From positions 52,546,329 through 52,610,328 of the forward strand of contig OW028573.1 of the NCBI GenBank assembly GCA_932294295.1: 64,000 nt of DNA, written 5' to 3'. How positions within the stretch are numbered: position 1 is the stretch's first letter; the number at the start of each line of letters is the position of its first letter. The notes beneath the pieces are model-generated. The model saw only the letters and a program-made list of their open reading frames with translations, made no database searches and was not told where the DNA came from. The position numbers and the translations under genes are program-made. This stretch comes from Alitta virens. Lineage: Eukaryota > Annelida > Polychaeta > Phyllodocida > Nereididae. Below are positions 39,831-50,934 of this stretch, in pieces.

Positions 39831-41581
39831 TCAGTAACACATTTTTCTCTACTAGACATGATTTTTATAAATTTATCCTCATGGTTCAGGTTATCTAGTT
39901 CTGTAATGTTTGGAGATACAGACTGCATTTATAGATATCTTTCATTATTATACAGGGGACATGTTAGAAGAAAATGCTGTTCTGTTTCAATTTCTCTTGT
40001 GTTGCAGTGTATACATAGTCTTTCCACTATAGGTGTTTTTGGTTTAGTATAGCGGCCTGTTTCTATCGCAAGGTTATGTGAACTTATTCTAAATTTTGTT
40101 AGTGCTAGCGCATGATTTATGTTTGTTGGGGTTGAGAGAAAAGTTTCAAACTGAAAATGATTTTTGAAGAGTTTGTATGTTCTTAGCTTCAGGTTATTAT
40201 CTGTGTTATTTATTTGTTGTAAGGTAATTTTAATGAATTCTGTATAGAGGCTTTCTTTAATTAGTTGGTATTGTTTATCTGTGATGCTCTGTTCATCCCA
40301 CAGATGTAGATAATTTGTTTCCGATAAGATATTCCTGAGAGTGGTACACCAGTTAGTCTGTCCCATGTTATTTAAATTAAGTAATGTATTGTAGGCTTGT
40401 TTTGGTTCTTAAGATGTTTTTCATATATGATAAGTGTATCTTTTCTAGGTTATTTATATTTTTATTATGAAACCAAACTTCAGAAGTATATTCCATTATT
40501 GGACTTATTTGCATGTCATACATTTTAAGGGCAATGCTGGATTGCAGTTGTCCTATTGTATTTTTAATATATGCATTTAGTGCATATATTGCGTTGTTAG
40601 ATTTGTTTGTCATATTTTTCAGGTTTTGTTTAAATATGTCTTTATCATTAGAGATTACAGTTTCTAATTATTTATACTTATCTGTCATGTTACCTGTTTT
40701 TCCCCAAATTTAAATATGTGGTCTTTTTTCTTTGTTCCTATTGCCATCACATTGGTTTTTGCTAAACTTACTATGAGGTGCCACTTTTTGCAGAATTCAT
40801 ACAGCCCATCAATTAGTTTCTGTAAACCTGATGCAGAGTGTGAGCAAAGAACCATGTCGTCTGCATACAGAATATAACATATGTTTTGGTTGTTTAATTG
40901 TGCCCCACAAGTTGTATCAAGATAGTCTTTTAAATCAGTAAGGAATTCTGTAAATAGCCAAGGACTCATCATTCCTCCTTGTAGAACACCAAAAATGCTT
41001 TCTATCTCACTGCCTACTTTGCCTTTCCATTTTACCTTGCATTTAGCTTTGTTGTACATATCTACGACTAAGTTTAATAGTTTCCCTTTTAAGCCCCGAT
41101 TGTGAAGTTTATAATACAATGCATGTCTGTTTATATAGTCAAAAGCTTTTGTGAAATCTACAAAGCAGAGCCATATAGTGGCTGTGAATTAAATTTTTGA
41201 TTCATTGCCATTGATTGTAGTATGTATATATTATCAGTAGTTTGAGCTTGTTCCATAAATCCAAATTGGAGGGGGTCATCTAGTTCTAGCACCTTATTTT
41301 TAAAAATGAGGCGGGAGTTAGGTATGGCCTCTAGGACTTTACCGAGGACTGGCATCACAGTTACTTTTCTATAATTATCACAAGTATTGATAGAATCTTT
41401 CTTATGTATAGGACTGATTAGGCCTAATGCCCACTCCTGCGGCCACTCCCCTCTATCAAATACGACATTGTATATTATATAAAGAGCCAAGATTAAATCA
41501 TCTGTTCCAAATTTGATAAATTCTGCGATAAGTCTATCGAGACCAGCAGCTTTGTTAATTTTTAATTTCTTAATATGATGT

Positions 41582-41730
41582 TGAAGTGAACACATCAAAT
41601 ACTTTTTGTGGACTGACTTTAATTCATATAAATTAGATAGGCAGGAAACAAATTACGAAATGTGTCAAGCAAATCTATGTGACAGTTCATCATTAGCAGT
41701 TTGTCAGTTTGTCTGGGTGTGAACGCCACA
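41582..41730 (-). repeat. 3' LTR of the gypsy element
   Basis: 149 bp, beginning TG and ending CA on either strand, bounded by the ATGT duplication on the outside and a polypurine tract on the inside. Unusually short for this group. Confidence 0.7.
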
Positions 41731-41732
41731 TA

Positions 41733-41741
41733 CCTCCCCCC
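41733..41741 (-). other. Polypurine tract
   Basis: GGGGGGAGG on the - strand, two bases before the TGTGGC start of the 3' LTR; expected primer site for plus-strand DNA synthesis. Confidence 0.7.
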
Positions 41742-42054
41742 AGAACTGCGGCTAAAATGTAACTGTCCCGCTATCCTGGTACCGAACTGGCGGACGTCTT
41801 TGTCGCTGAGGGCGATTATTTGTGCGATTGGGAGTGGGTCTGAAGGGGACATGGGGCACTGTGGGATTACGTGAAGTAGTGTTCTTTGATGTGGGAGGAT
41901 TGGAGGACGCCTTCCGAGGTCGCCCACGTTGCTTAAGCCCCTGTCACACGGGCCGGTTTTGCCGTAGTGAACCCGTAGTATTACGTAATAGTTATGTAAC
42001 AGCTCTTTCCGCCGGTTTGGCGACAGGTTCTGTCGGCAAAAAGGGGCGGGGCAG

Positions 42055-42310
42055 CACCCGCCGGGTTACCCGCCGGGTGCTACGGGTTACCCGCCGGGTG
42101 CTACGGGTTACCCGCCGGGTGCTACGGGTTACCCGCCGGGTGCTACGGGTTACCCGCCGGGTTACCCGCCGACTGCCACGGGTTACCCGCCGGCTTTCAC
42201 GGGTGCCTCGGCGGGTTCTACGGGTACCTCGGCGGGTTCTACGGGTGACTCGGCGGGTTCTACGGGTGACTCGGCAGGTTCTACGGGTAACTCGGCGGGT
42301 TCTACGGGTT
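42055..42310. repeat. Family B copy 1, left word array
   Basis: About five direct copies of a 21-bp unit (CCGCCGGGTGCTACGGGTTA), then variants with CTTTCACGGGT, TCGGCGGGTTCTACGGGT. The unit echoes the CGGG/ACGGG words of the terminal repeat. Confidence 0.85.
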
Positions 42311-44694
42311 ATCGTTAAATAGAACTAAATTGTAGTATAGTTTATACTGATTCCATACCTGTTTTCGGATCGAAAATATACCAAATATTAAGCGAGTCAT
42401 TCGTCTGAGAAGGTAGCTAGGTTGGCGGAGGCAATTAGTGGTGCTCTCGCAGACGTCCGCGCCGGAACTGTATCAATGCTGAGCGCTTCTTTAAAAGGCT
42501 GCTACCCTAATATTAGTCTGATTTTCGTCAAATAAAGACTGGATTGTAGTATAATTCATACTGACTCCATAGGTGTTTTCGGATTGAAAATAGACCAAAT
42601 ATTAAGCGAGATATTCGTCTGAGAAGGCGGTTGTCTGGTGGCGGCTGCTGCTCCATTAATATTAATCTGATTTGCGTCAAATAAATATTGAATTATAGAA
42701 GAGTTCATACTTATTTCACACAGAATTTCAGATTGAACATAGACCAAATATTAAGCGTGATATTCGTCAGAGAAGGCAGCAAGGTGCTCTGTGTATGTTC
42801 ATGACTTGCATGGTGTGGTCAATATTTTTTACCATTATATATACATTGTTTGGATGAGCTTTATTGCAATTAATTTCTACTCATTCTGCCAACTGGCCAA
42901 TGGGAAGGACTTTTCCTTTGGTTTTGTAAAGTCAATTAACCTATATATGTAATAGCAATCTGCCTTGACCGTTATGTCAATTGCTATTAGCATTTTGAAT
43001 AATACAAAGAATGGGGTAAGTCATGCTTTTTCATCATTGATCACAAGCATTAATTGAAGTTCTGAATTTCAACTGATTCCTGTTTATTATGCATATTAAA
43101 GAGGGAGATTGTTTTGATCATGGATGGAACATGCAATTTAAAATATTAATTCCAGTTGGATTATTTTCAGAAACAACAACGAAATATTGATAATTTATAT
43201 AAACTAGAGTATATCTATCTATAGATAGTTATTATAGCTCCATAGACATCTTTATCAAGTCGGAATTTTATTGGCAACAGGCAAACATTGTTTTATTTTC
43301 GTTTTTTATTGATTAGGAATCAATGAATTATTGATAGTAACATATTTTTAGGTGAAGATCTTATAACTATCTGTCTACTACATATCTATACTCTATGAGA
43401 TATTACTAACTTTATTAACAAGAATATTCTTGTTTGTGCCTAGTATACTCCATTAAGTTTCCCCACCTTAACTATCATATAAATTCTACACATTTCCCTG
43501 AATAATTCAGTCTTTATTAGACGAAAATCGAATATATAGATAGACAGATAGTTTAGAGAGACAGATAGATTTATATGCTTATTAAATAATATAGAATATC
43601 TAGCTTAATATTTGGTCCATAAAAGATAGAAAATAAAATCACAGATCAAATCACAAATACTAATTACAATATCAATATTAGATTTAAATTTTACAAAAAT
43701 ATACACAAAAAGATAAGAATGTTCACATGTATAAAAAAAATATCATTGCCTGGTAATTACAATACAATACATTGTTTTTGATTAATGAAAGCAATGACAT
43801 CTTTTTGTAATTGTGAATGACAATCAAGACAATGTCATATTACTGTGTCATCTTTGAACAAACTATGAAATGACAGGTCAAAGAACCCCAATTTAGGCAA
43901 TTAGGCAATTGACACATGTATTGAGCATTTGCTGTATTCTCTACACCCATTCTTTATATCATTCAAAATGCTAATAGCAATTGACATAACGGTCATGGCA
44001 GTTGGCAGAATGAGTAGAAATGAATTGCAATAAAGCTCATCCAAACAATGTATATATATCATGGTCAAAAATATTGACCACACCATTCAAGTCATGACCA
44101 TACACAGAGCACCTGGCCGCCGCCAGAGAACTGCATTTCAGATGAATATCTCGCTTAATATTTGGTCTATTTTCAATCCGAAAACATGATGGAATCAGTA
44201 TGAACTATGCTACAATACAGTTTTAATTTGACGAAAATCGAACTAATATTAGGGGAGCAGCAGCATTTTAAAGAAGCGCTCAGCCCTTCCTGCATTGATA
44301 CACTCAGGGCGCGGACGTCTGCGAGAGCACCACTGTTTGCCTCCGCCAACTTAGCTACCTTCTCAGACGAATATCTCGCTTAATATTTGGTCTTTTTTCA
44401 ATCCGAAAACACGTATGGAATCAGTATGATTTATACTACAATTCAGTCCTGATTTGACGAAAATCGGATTAATATAAATGGAGCAGCAGCCGCCGCAAGA
44501 CAACTGCCTTCTCAGACAAATATCTCGCTTAATATTCGGTTTTTTTTAATCCGAAAATACGTATGGAATCAGTATGAGCTATACTGCCATTCAGTCTTTA
44601 TTTGAGGAAAATCGGACTAATATTAGAGGAGCAGCAACATTTTAAAATATATACAACCCCCCCCTCCCTGCCTACGCTGACGCTGGTAGCATAA

Positions 44695-44870
44695 AGCCGG
44701 CGGGTTACCCGTGAAAGCCGGCGGGTTACCCGTAGAACCCCACAACAAGCCGCCAGTGTGAAATTAGGGCCGGATAATTCGCCGGCTTTCACGGGTCACC
44801 CGCCGGCTTTCACGGGTCACCCGCCGGCTTTCACGGGTCACCCGCCGGCTTCCACGGGTATTTTTATTTT
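44695..44870. repeat. Family B copy 1, right word array
   Basis: AAGCCGGCGGGTTACCCGT units, then four direct copies of CGCCGGCTTTCACGGGTCAC (about 44780-44860). Confidence 0.85.
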
Positions 44871-45106
44871 TTTTTACACCCGTGAGATTGCTACGGTTGT
44901 GCCATGCAAGCATGGCACAACCGGCTACCGGGGCCGGGTTTCGCGGCTTGGCCAAGGGTCCCACGGGTGCTTGCCGGGTATCCCCGGGTATCCACGGGTG
45001 GCCGTATTGGGACCGCCGGCTTGGAGCCGGGTAGCGATTTTCGCAACTATTACGTAATACTACGGGTTCACTACGGCACAACCGGCCCGTGTGACAGGGG
45101 CTTTAG

Positions 45107-46190
45107 GGATAGCCACTCGCACTGGCTGGTCAAGGTCGAGGTGGGCTGGTTTCAAACGGTCGATTGAAACCTTTTCAGCTTTCCCACCCATATCGATGAT
45201 GAAGACCTTCTCTCCGGGGTATATGACTTTAAATGGGCCTTGATATGGGTGCTGCAATGCGGTTCTGTGGTTGTCACGTCTGACGAATACATATGCACAT
45301 TGGTAGAGTTCTTGTGGTACAGCCACAGCATGCGAGCCATGTTGAGATGTGGGAACAGGTGCAAGGGAGCCTACCTTGTTTCGAAGGGTAGGGAGAAATG
45401 CTGTGGCTGCAGAGTAGTAGATGAGGCAGGAATGAAGTCACCTGGAACTGTGAGTGGTTCGCCAAACACCAGTTCTGTGGAAGAAGTGGCCAAGTCCTCT
45501 TTTGGAGCTGTGCGAATTCCTAAAAGGACCCACGGAAGTTCATCAACCCAGTTTGGGCCTGTAAGGCGGGCACGTAAAGCAGCTTTCATGTGACGATGAA
45601 AACGTTCCACTAGGCCGTTAGCTTGGGGATGATAAGCTGTAGTTCTGCTGTGTCGCACACCCAGTAGCTTAGTCAGCGAAGCCCACAAGTCGGAAGTGAA
45701 CTGACTTCCACGATTAGAAGATATCTCTGAAGGAATTCCGAATCTTGCAATCCACTGACTCACCAAAGCTCGAGCACACGACAAGGTAGAGATGTCCGTT
45801 AATAGAATTGCCTCTGGCCATCTTGTAAATCTGTCTACAATTGTAAAGAGGTATGTGTAGCCTTGAGATGATGGCAGTGGGCCAACTAGGTCCACATTGA
45901 TATGGTCAAATCTATGATGAGGAATCTTGAAAACATCAAGTGGTGCTTTGACATGGCGATGAATCTTGGCCGTTTGACAAGCAATGCAAGCCTTGGCCCA
46001 GGCTCCAACTTGTTTCTGAAGACCATGCCAGACGAATTTACAGGCCACCAAAGTACGAGTTGCTCGAATTGAGGGGTGTGACAAATGGTGGACAGGAATT
46101 TGATGGTAGCCACGCACAAGATCAATCTTTGAGAAGATAGTGCATCCAGCCAGGTTTGCAGAAAAGTCCTGGATATGTGGGATGGGATAT
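45107..46190 (-). pseudogene. Gypsy integrase with a fused remnant of reverse transcriptase
   Basis: Reading leftward from about 46117: a short reverse transcriptase scrap ([10 protein letters not shown]), then directly the integrase zinc-binding module (His residues, then CIACQTAK), the catalytic core with the first Asp in [13 protein letters not shown], the second catalytic position in [10 protein letters not shown], and the Glu in [11 protein letters not shown]. The second catalytic residue is Asn where this family has Asp, so the core is inactive as read. A chromodomain-less C-terminal barrel-like region (GPFKVIYPGEKVFIID) follows after a frameshift near 45370. The reverse transcriptase scrap passes into integrase without RNase H, which marks an internal deletion. 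Confidence 0.85.
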
Positions 46191-47062
46191 CAATCGGGTA
46201 TTGTGGCATTGTTCAAGCGTCTATAATCCCCACAAGGTCTCCAGCTGCCAGATTGTTTAGGGACCATATGGAGTGGAGATGACCATTGACTGCTGGACCT
46301 TCGAACTATTCCTAAGGCCTCCATATGTTTAAATTCTTCCTTTGCAATTGCCAGCTTATCTGGGGGTAACTGCCGGGCTCGACTGTGGATAGGTGGACCT
46401 TTAGTGGGAATGAAAAGTTCTACGCCATGGCGAACAGTAGAACAGGAGAATGTGGGAGTGAGTATCTCAGGAAATTCAGCAAGTATATCAGCATATGTCC
46501 TATCCATGGACACACTGTGAATACCAAGATACTGGCCGGTGGTCTGGTTCAGCATGACTGAGGAGAATGTAGTTGTATTAATTAGACGCTGGCCTTTAAT
46601 GTCCACCATGAGATTAAATGAACAAAGGAAGTCAGCTCCTAAAAGTGGTTGGGTAACATTGGCAATAACGAATGTCCAATTAAACAAGCGACCATCAAGT
46701 GAAAGTGTGATATTCTGAGAACCATAAGAGCAAATTGCAGTACCATTTGCAGCCTCAAGTTGGGGACCAGAATTTCCAGAACGTGTGGCAGGAAAAACGC
46801 TCACCCTTGCTCCAGTGTCGATGAGGAAGGTGCGGCCAGAATTTCCATCCCTTACATACAGCAGTTGTGGACGGCAATGTGATTGAGACATTGCATCTTG
46901 CATTTTACAGGTGTTGATGTGTTGCACTTCTTGTTTGCCGGTCGTCGAAGGAGCTACTGGAAACAAATTACATGCAACTGTGAAAATGCGAAATGTGTCA
47001 AGCAAATCTATGTGACAGTTCATCATTAGCAGTTTGTCAGTTTGTCTGGGTGTGAACGCCAC
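46190..47062 (-). pseudogene. Gypsy protease and N-terminal reverse transcriptase
   Basis: The open frame runs out of the LTR. It contains the aspartic protease motif FLIDTGARVSVFPA (about 46820), a conserved LGADFLCSF (about 46640), and the start of reverse transcriptase (MEALGIVRRSSSQWSSP; CGDYRRLNN, about 46220), then breaks. No gag or nucleocapsid zinc knuckle lies between LTR and protease, so the 5' end of the element has been lost by deletion. Confidence 0.85.
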
Positions 47063-47063
47063 A
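46959..47063 (-). repeat. 5' LTR of the gypsy element (truncated)
   Basis: 75 bp identical to the 3' LTR, then a 17-bp stretch absent from the 3' copy, then the shared GGAAACAAATTAC; beyond that similarity stops. The LTR is fused to internal sequence. Confidence 0.65.
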
Positions 47064-47509
47064 ATGTTAAATTTCTTCTGAAGTTATTAAACTGTTACAG
47101 ATTTCATCGAGTAGAGGGTCTGCATTGGTTTCTTGGTCAAAATTATTCACAAAGTCCTCTATTTCTGACATATGGCTTTTCTCAAAATAGTCTATATTAG
47201 GTGGTTCTACTTGATTTTTTAAATATGTTTCAAAGTCAGAGAGTAGTAGTGTACTGTTATTTACAGATTTAAGTTTTGGGAAAGCAAAAGCTGACAAATG
47301 TGGAAGTAGATATATACAGTCAGAAATGGGGTTGCTACAGCTGTCTAGTGTCGACCATATCTTATGGAACTAACTGTATTGCAGTGAATCACGCAAAGCC
47401 TTGTTTTTGTTGACAATTTTTGCTTGCCTTTTGCACTTTTGGTGCATTCTGATGGTGTAAAAAAGGTAAGCACAAGCAACTAAAAATTTTCTGGAGGATT
47501 CATCATTCG

Positions 47510-47830
47510 GCAGATTCAAAAAATGTCACGGTCAACATTTGAAACATCTGAAATAAAATTACATCTTGTAATATCAGGAACAAGTTTTGAGTGGAAGATT
47601 TGCTCCATTACAGTGACATGCTGCACAAATTTCTCGTGGGGCAAAGTGAGACCACCACAATTAATAACAGATCCAACTATAGTCAGCAGATACTCCAACC
47701 AACTCACTCTCCTCACAAGACAACTGACTAACAATGTCAGGATAGGACTTGCTTGATTTAAAAAGCAAGTATCCAGCAACATAGGTCACAACTGCACGTT
47801 CATCTCCTGTGAGACCTGCTGGAGTGTCAA
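47510..47830 (-). pseudogene. Possible P-element/THAP9-like transposase remnant
   Basis: Two - strand frames carry phrases resembling the C-terminal part of P-type transposases: YVAGYLLFKSS (about 47775) and, shifted, NCGGLTLPHEKFVQ (about 47650). The frames do not join. Resemblance only; could be a different transposon protein. Confidence 0.3.
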
Positions 47831-48494
47831 TAGATGGTCCCCTTTTCTGATTCCATCTAAGCAGTCATCATCTGCAATGCTACATATGATCTAAGTTGGC
47901 GGCTGTCAAATAGCTGAGATGAACTGCACCAAGCTGTTAAGCTCTGTTAGGTACCTGTGAAAACGTGTCCACATTAAAGTTTCTCTGTTTCTCATTTTGC
48001 AGCAATCATTAATAGTGGATTTTCACGGAAGGTTATCTGTATTTCCACCAGGTGGCTAAAACAGCATACTGCAATTCTATTAGCTGAAAAAAATCCCGCC
48101 CTTGGCTGTGATTGGCTGAAGCAAAGTGCATCCTAGCAGCAGTAGTTTTAGTGCATTTTAACGTATATTTGACACTTTATCATTTAGTTGATGTTTGTTA
48201 TTTTTCTGAGAAAGTTATATTTATGGAATAAGTTAGTTATTACCTACTGTGTCTGAAAAGCAAAATGAGTAATAAGAGGAGAGGAATGACTTATGTCCTG
48301 CTGAATTCAGAGCTGTTCAGTGAAAAGACTCTATCCATGACAGTTCCCTTGTGAGGTCTTCGACTGTAAAATTATACAGTATAACTTGGATAAATCAGTT
48401 TATCCAAGAGTATAGTTAACCAACTTAAGTGGCAGAGGGCACTGGTGCTTAGACCTGCAAGCCGTTCCATATTTAGGGTACGGATGGTATGGGT
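47831..48494. other. No gene recognised
   Basis: AT-rich sequence between the transposase remnant and a SINE-like head. Nothing recognisable. Confidence 0.4.
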
Positions 48495-48565
48495 ATGTCC
48501 TGATCTAGTGGTTAATGTGTTTGCATGCTATCTTTAAGGTTTTGGGTTTCGAACCCTCACAGTTC
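48495..48565 (+). mobile_element. tRNA-like SINE head
   Basis: TCTAGTGGTTAATG resembles a box A and GGGTTTCGAACCC a box B, about 35 bp apart, as in tRNA-derived promoters. No cloverleaf with a good acceptor stem can be drawn, so this is more likely a SINE remnant than a tRNA gene. Confidence 0.4.
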
Positions 48566-48637
48566 TAGGCGGTGGCTCTAGGTGGTGGCTCTAGGTGGCG
48601 GCTCTAGGCGGTGGCTCTAGGTGGCGCGGCTCTACCA
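48566..48637 (+). repeat. GGTGGCTCTAGGT minisatellite
   Basis: Five or so tandem copies of a 13-bp unit with GGCGG/GGTGG variants. Confidence 0.85.
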
Positions 48638-48754
48638 GTGGTGCCATCATTGATCCTACCTGTACCCAACAATTAACAAAATTTTATTTCCAGTAGCACA
48701 AGTACGGACCTTTAAAGGGACATGCAAAGAAAAATAAAGGCTGGGGATTTTAGT

Positions 48755-49010
48755 TCACACGAAAAGAAATTGTCGTTCAAACGAAAATATTTGCGTTCGC
48801 ACAGAAATATTTTCCCGTTCGCTCGAAAATATTTGCGTTCGCACAGACATTTTTTTGTGTTCGCATGAAAATATATGCGTTCGCACAGACATTTTTTTGC
48901 GTTCGCACAAAAATATTTGCTTTCGCACAGAAATTTATTTCCGTTCGCACAGAAACAATTAACGTTTGCACAAAAAAAAAATTGCATTCGCACGAAAAAA
49001 AAATTGTGAA
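48755..49010. repeat. Left ~20-bp subterminal array of the large element
   Basis: About ten degenerate copies of GTTCGCACGAAAATATTTGC, variants including GTTCGCACAGACATTTTTTT. The A/T-rich half drifts more than the GTTCGCAC half. Confidence 0.8.
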
Positions 49011-49063
49011 GTACGCACTTAATCCCATAGGGGCGCCACAGCCCAAAGGAAAGGTCACAGTGA

Positions 49064-49460
49064 GGTGCAGGCGAAACGGCCACACGCAAATACGGCTACA
49101 CCCAAAACATCAACAACCAAAACGTCTACACCAATATTTAGGTACATTACCAAAACGTCTACAAGCTATGTCTAAAACGGCTACAGCCATAAATGTAAAA
49201 AAAAAACTAAAAAAAAAAACTATATATATATAAATTTTGATCTGTAGCCGTTGTAATTTGCCAGTTGTCGTTTTGGTTAGGTACTGAAAAAGCATGTTGA
49301 CATAAACCTTGTAGCCGTTTTGGTCACCTGGTCATTTTAGCGTTTCTGGTTGTAGCCGTCTTGGGAATGCCATACAATTGGCTGTAGCCGTTTTTGGCTG
49401 TAGCCGTTTTCGCGTGTAGCCGTTTTCGCGTGTAGCCGTTTTGACTGGCAATCGTCACAG
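49064..49460. mobile_element. Fold-back element with AAAACGGCTACA words
   Basis: The left half contains ACGGCTACAC, AAAACGTCTACA (twice) and AAAACGGCTACAG; the right half contains the inverse TGTAGCCGTTTT seven times, three at the right end separated by CGCG. The turn-over is an A-rich, TA-rich spacer near 49200-49230. No gene and no clear target duplication. Confidence 0.6.
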
Positions 49461-49626
49461 AGCGAAGTGGAACCGGACAGCTATGTTCAAGGCATTTTGA
49501 AAGTGACTGCATAAAAGCTGGTAAGTTCTTGTGTTGCACATTTTGCGTAAATTATGATGACAGTTAATTGTACTACCTAGTAAATTCATGTGACACGTAG
49601 TGATGATGAACTGAAAAAGTTGACAG

Positions 49627-50288
49627 TTGTTGACTTGTCAACAACAAAACGGCCTATTACCAGAACAGCCCCTTACCAAAACGGCCCCCAATATATGTAT
49701 GTATATAAAATTGTAATATCTAGATCCAGTATAATCAATGGGTATGTTGTGTATATTTTACAAGTCCTGATTTTTTAAAGAACCAATGCAATGAGAAGAA
49801 GAGTTTTAATTTTTTTTATTGACAGACTCTTTAAGTGTTGCATTAATTACAATTGATCCCATGCCACCTTTTGAAATATAATGACAGATAATGTCTTGTA
49901 GGATTGAAGTAAATACAGATGATTAGAAAAAATGTCAGAATTATTTTTTTTGAAATTGTCAGTGACCTATAGTCCTTTACATAGCCTAGTTAGATTTACA
50001 ACCTACTTTATTTGGATAAAATCATTTTTCTATATATATATATATATATATATATTGACATTTCAAATATCAAAGTTTGATATAAATTATCAGGTCATTT
50101 TAGGAAGATGTACATTTCATAAATATTTATGAATATTCGTTAATGAATATTTGTTACTTGGAAAGAAAGAAGCACATTTTAATTCATGAAATGTGGGATC
50201 TTGATGCTTAAAAATTATCAATAAAAAACAAGGGAGGCTGTTTTGGTGGGGGCCGTTCTTGTAATAGGCTGTTTTGACTGCACACCGT
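49627..50288. mobile_element. Fold-back element with AAAACGGCC words
   Basis: The left end (ACAAAACGGCCTATTACCAG, then AACAGCCCC, then CCAAAACGGCCCCC, 49643-49690) is mirrored at 50230-50275 (GGCTGTTTTGGTGGGGGCCG, then TTCTTGTAATAGGCTGTTTT). The right end TTTTGACTG resembles the TTTTGACTGG end of the neighbouring fold-back, so the two may be related. The interior is AT-rich and non-coding. Confidence 0.6.
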
Positions 50289-50934
50289 GAATTGAAATTT
50301 AATTGTGTGGGCAATGCATAGACTTGCACTGGGAGCAGTCTAGTCTTTTTGATAAAAAAAATAAGAGTGATTTTGTTCCTCTTGATAATCAAGTTGGTAT
50401 TATTTTATTAAGGGCTATTCCATCTAAAACCTTGAAGGAGATTGTCGATTGTCTTCTTTTTATAAATGATTACATTTTTTTTGGTCTGACAGAAAAATCA
50501 TTTGAGATGCATGTAGGGGGCAGAAATGTTACATGTTACACATACTTTTTAATCCTTACACCACTAGTTTAATCCAGGATGTTTTATCCTTGATTTAAAT
50601 ACATAATTTATAGTACGTTTTTTTAATGTGTCATAAAATAATTAAAAGATTGGTGTCATTGTCATAATTGTCATTCACAATTATAATAAGGAAATCAAAG
50701 ATGTTGTTTACATTAACAGCTATCAATTAAAACGATTTAAGGCCATTTTTTTTATTGCAATTCCCAATGATTATAATTGAAAGTTTTGACAATGACACCT
50801 ATAGTAAAAAGATCTGCAGTTATTGTAATTAAGACCAGTATTAAATTTGCTGGATGCTACATTGCAATTCTTAGTAATTACTAATTCTTCTGATTAATAA
50901 TTAACAAAATATATTACTACATATCCATTTAGAG

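Larger units (their letters stand above)
41936..45102. mobile_element. Family B TIR transposon, copy 1 (TTA target duplication)
   Basis: The left end AGCCCCTGTCACACGGGCCG is mirrored exactly for 20 bp at the right end, and the match continues through GTAGTGAACCCGTAGTATTA to CGTAATA. TTA flanks both sides (41933-41935 and 45103-45105). The family word is ACGGGTTACCCGCCGG, arrayed inside both ends. The core is itself largely an inverted repeat: the CTAATATTAGTC / TTAAGCGAGATATTCGTC units read one way at 42310-43000 and the other way at 43870-44650. No gene can be read. Inserted in the 3' part of the gypsy pol frame. Confidence 0.88.
41582..47063 (-). mobile_element. Ty3/gypsy-type LTR element, internally deleted
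   Basis: Inserted in the LINE with ATGT at both flanks (41578-41581 and 47064-47067). Its two terminal copies share 75 identical bases (41656-41730 and 46989-47063), starting TGTGGCGTTCAC on the - strand; in the 3' copy a purine run sits just upstream. No gag is visible. Protease, the start of reverse transcriptase and integrase are visible, but the rest of reverse transcriptase and RNase H are missing. A 3.2-kb family B element interrupts its 3' end. It is a defective copy with no complete pol. Confidence 0.85.
39850..47400 (-). mobile_element. LINE on the minus strand, interrupted by a gypsy element
   Basis: The 5' part is at about 47300-47068 (region before reverse transcriptase) and the 3' part at 41577-39929; between them lies an LTR element with a 4-bp duplication. 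Downstream pieces show reverse transcriptase: KKLKINKAAGLDRLIAEF (about 41560), FTKAFDYINR after a frameshift (about 41140), GVLQGGMMSPWLF (about 40985), YILYADDMVL (about 40880), then a connection region and a C-terminal CX2C..HX4C knuckle (CIHCN, QHFLLTCP; about 39970). Several frameshifts, so inactive. No endonuclease is visible, so it is 5' truncated, with its start between about 47300 and 47400. Clade not assigned. Confidence 0.85.

Noticed and set aside
41822..42322. 166-codon frame with RVTRRVLRV repeats
   Set aside because: Read-through from gypsy DNA across the family B terminus and array; crosses an insertion joint, so not a gene.
45240..45593. 117-codon + strand frame
   Set aside because: Antisense shadow of the gypsy integrase frame.
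48712..49233. Cysteine-rich repetitive frames
   Set aside because: They follow the ~20-bp subterminal array of the large element and have no start context or domain.
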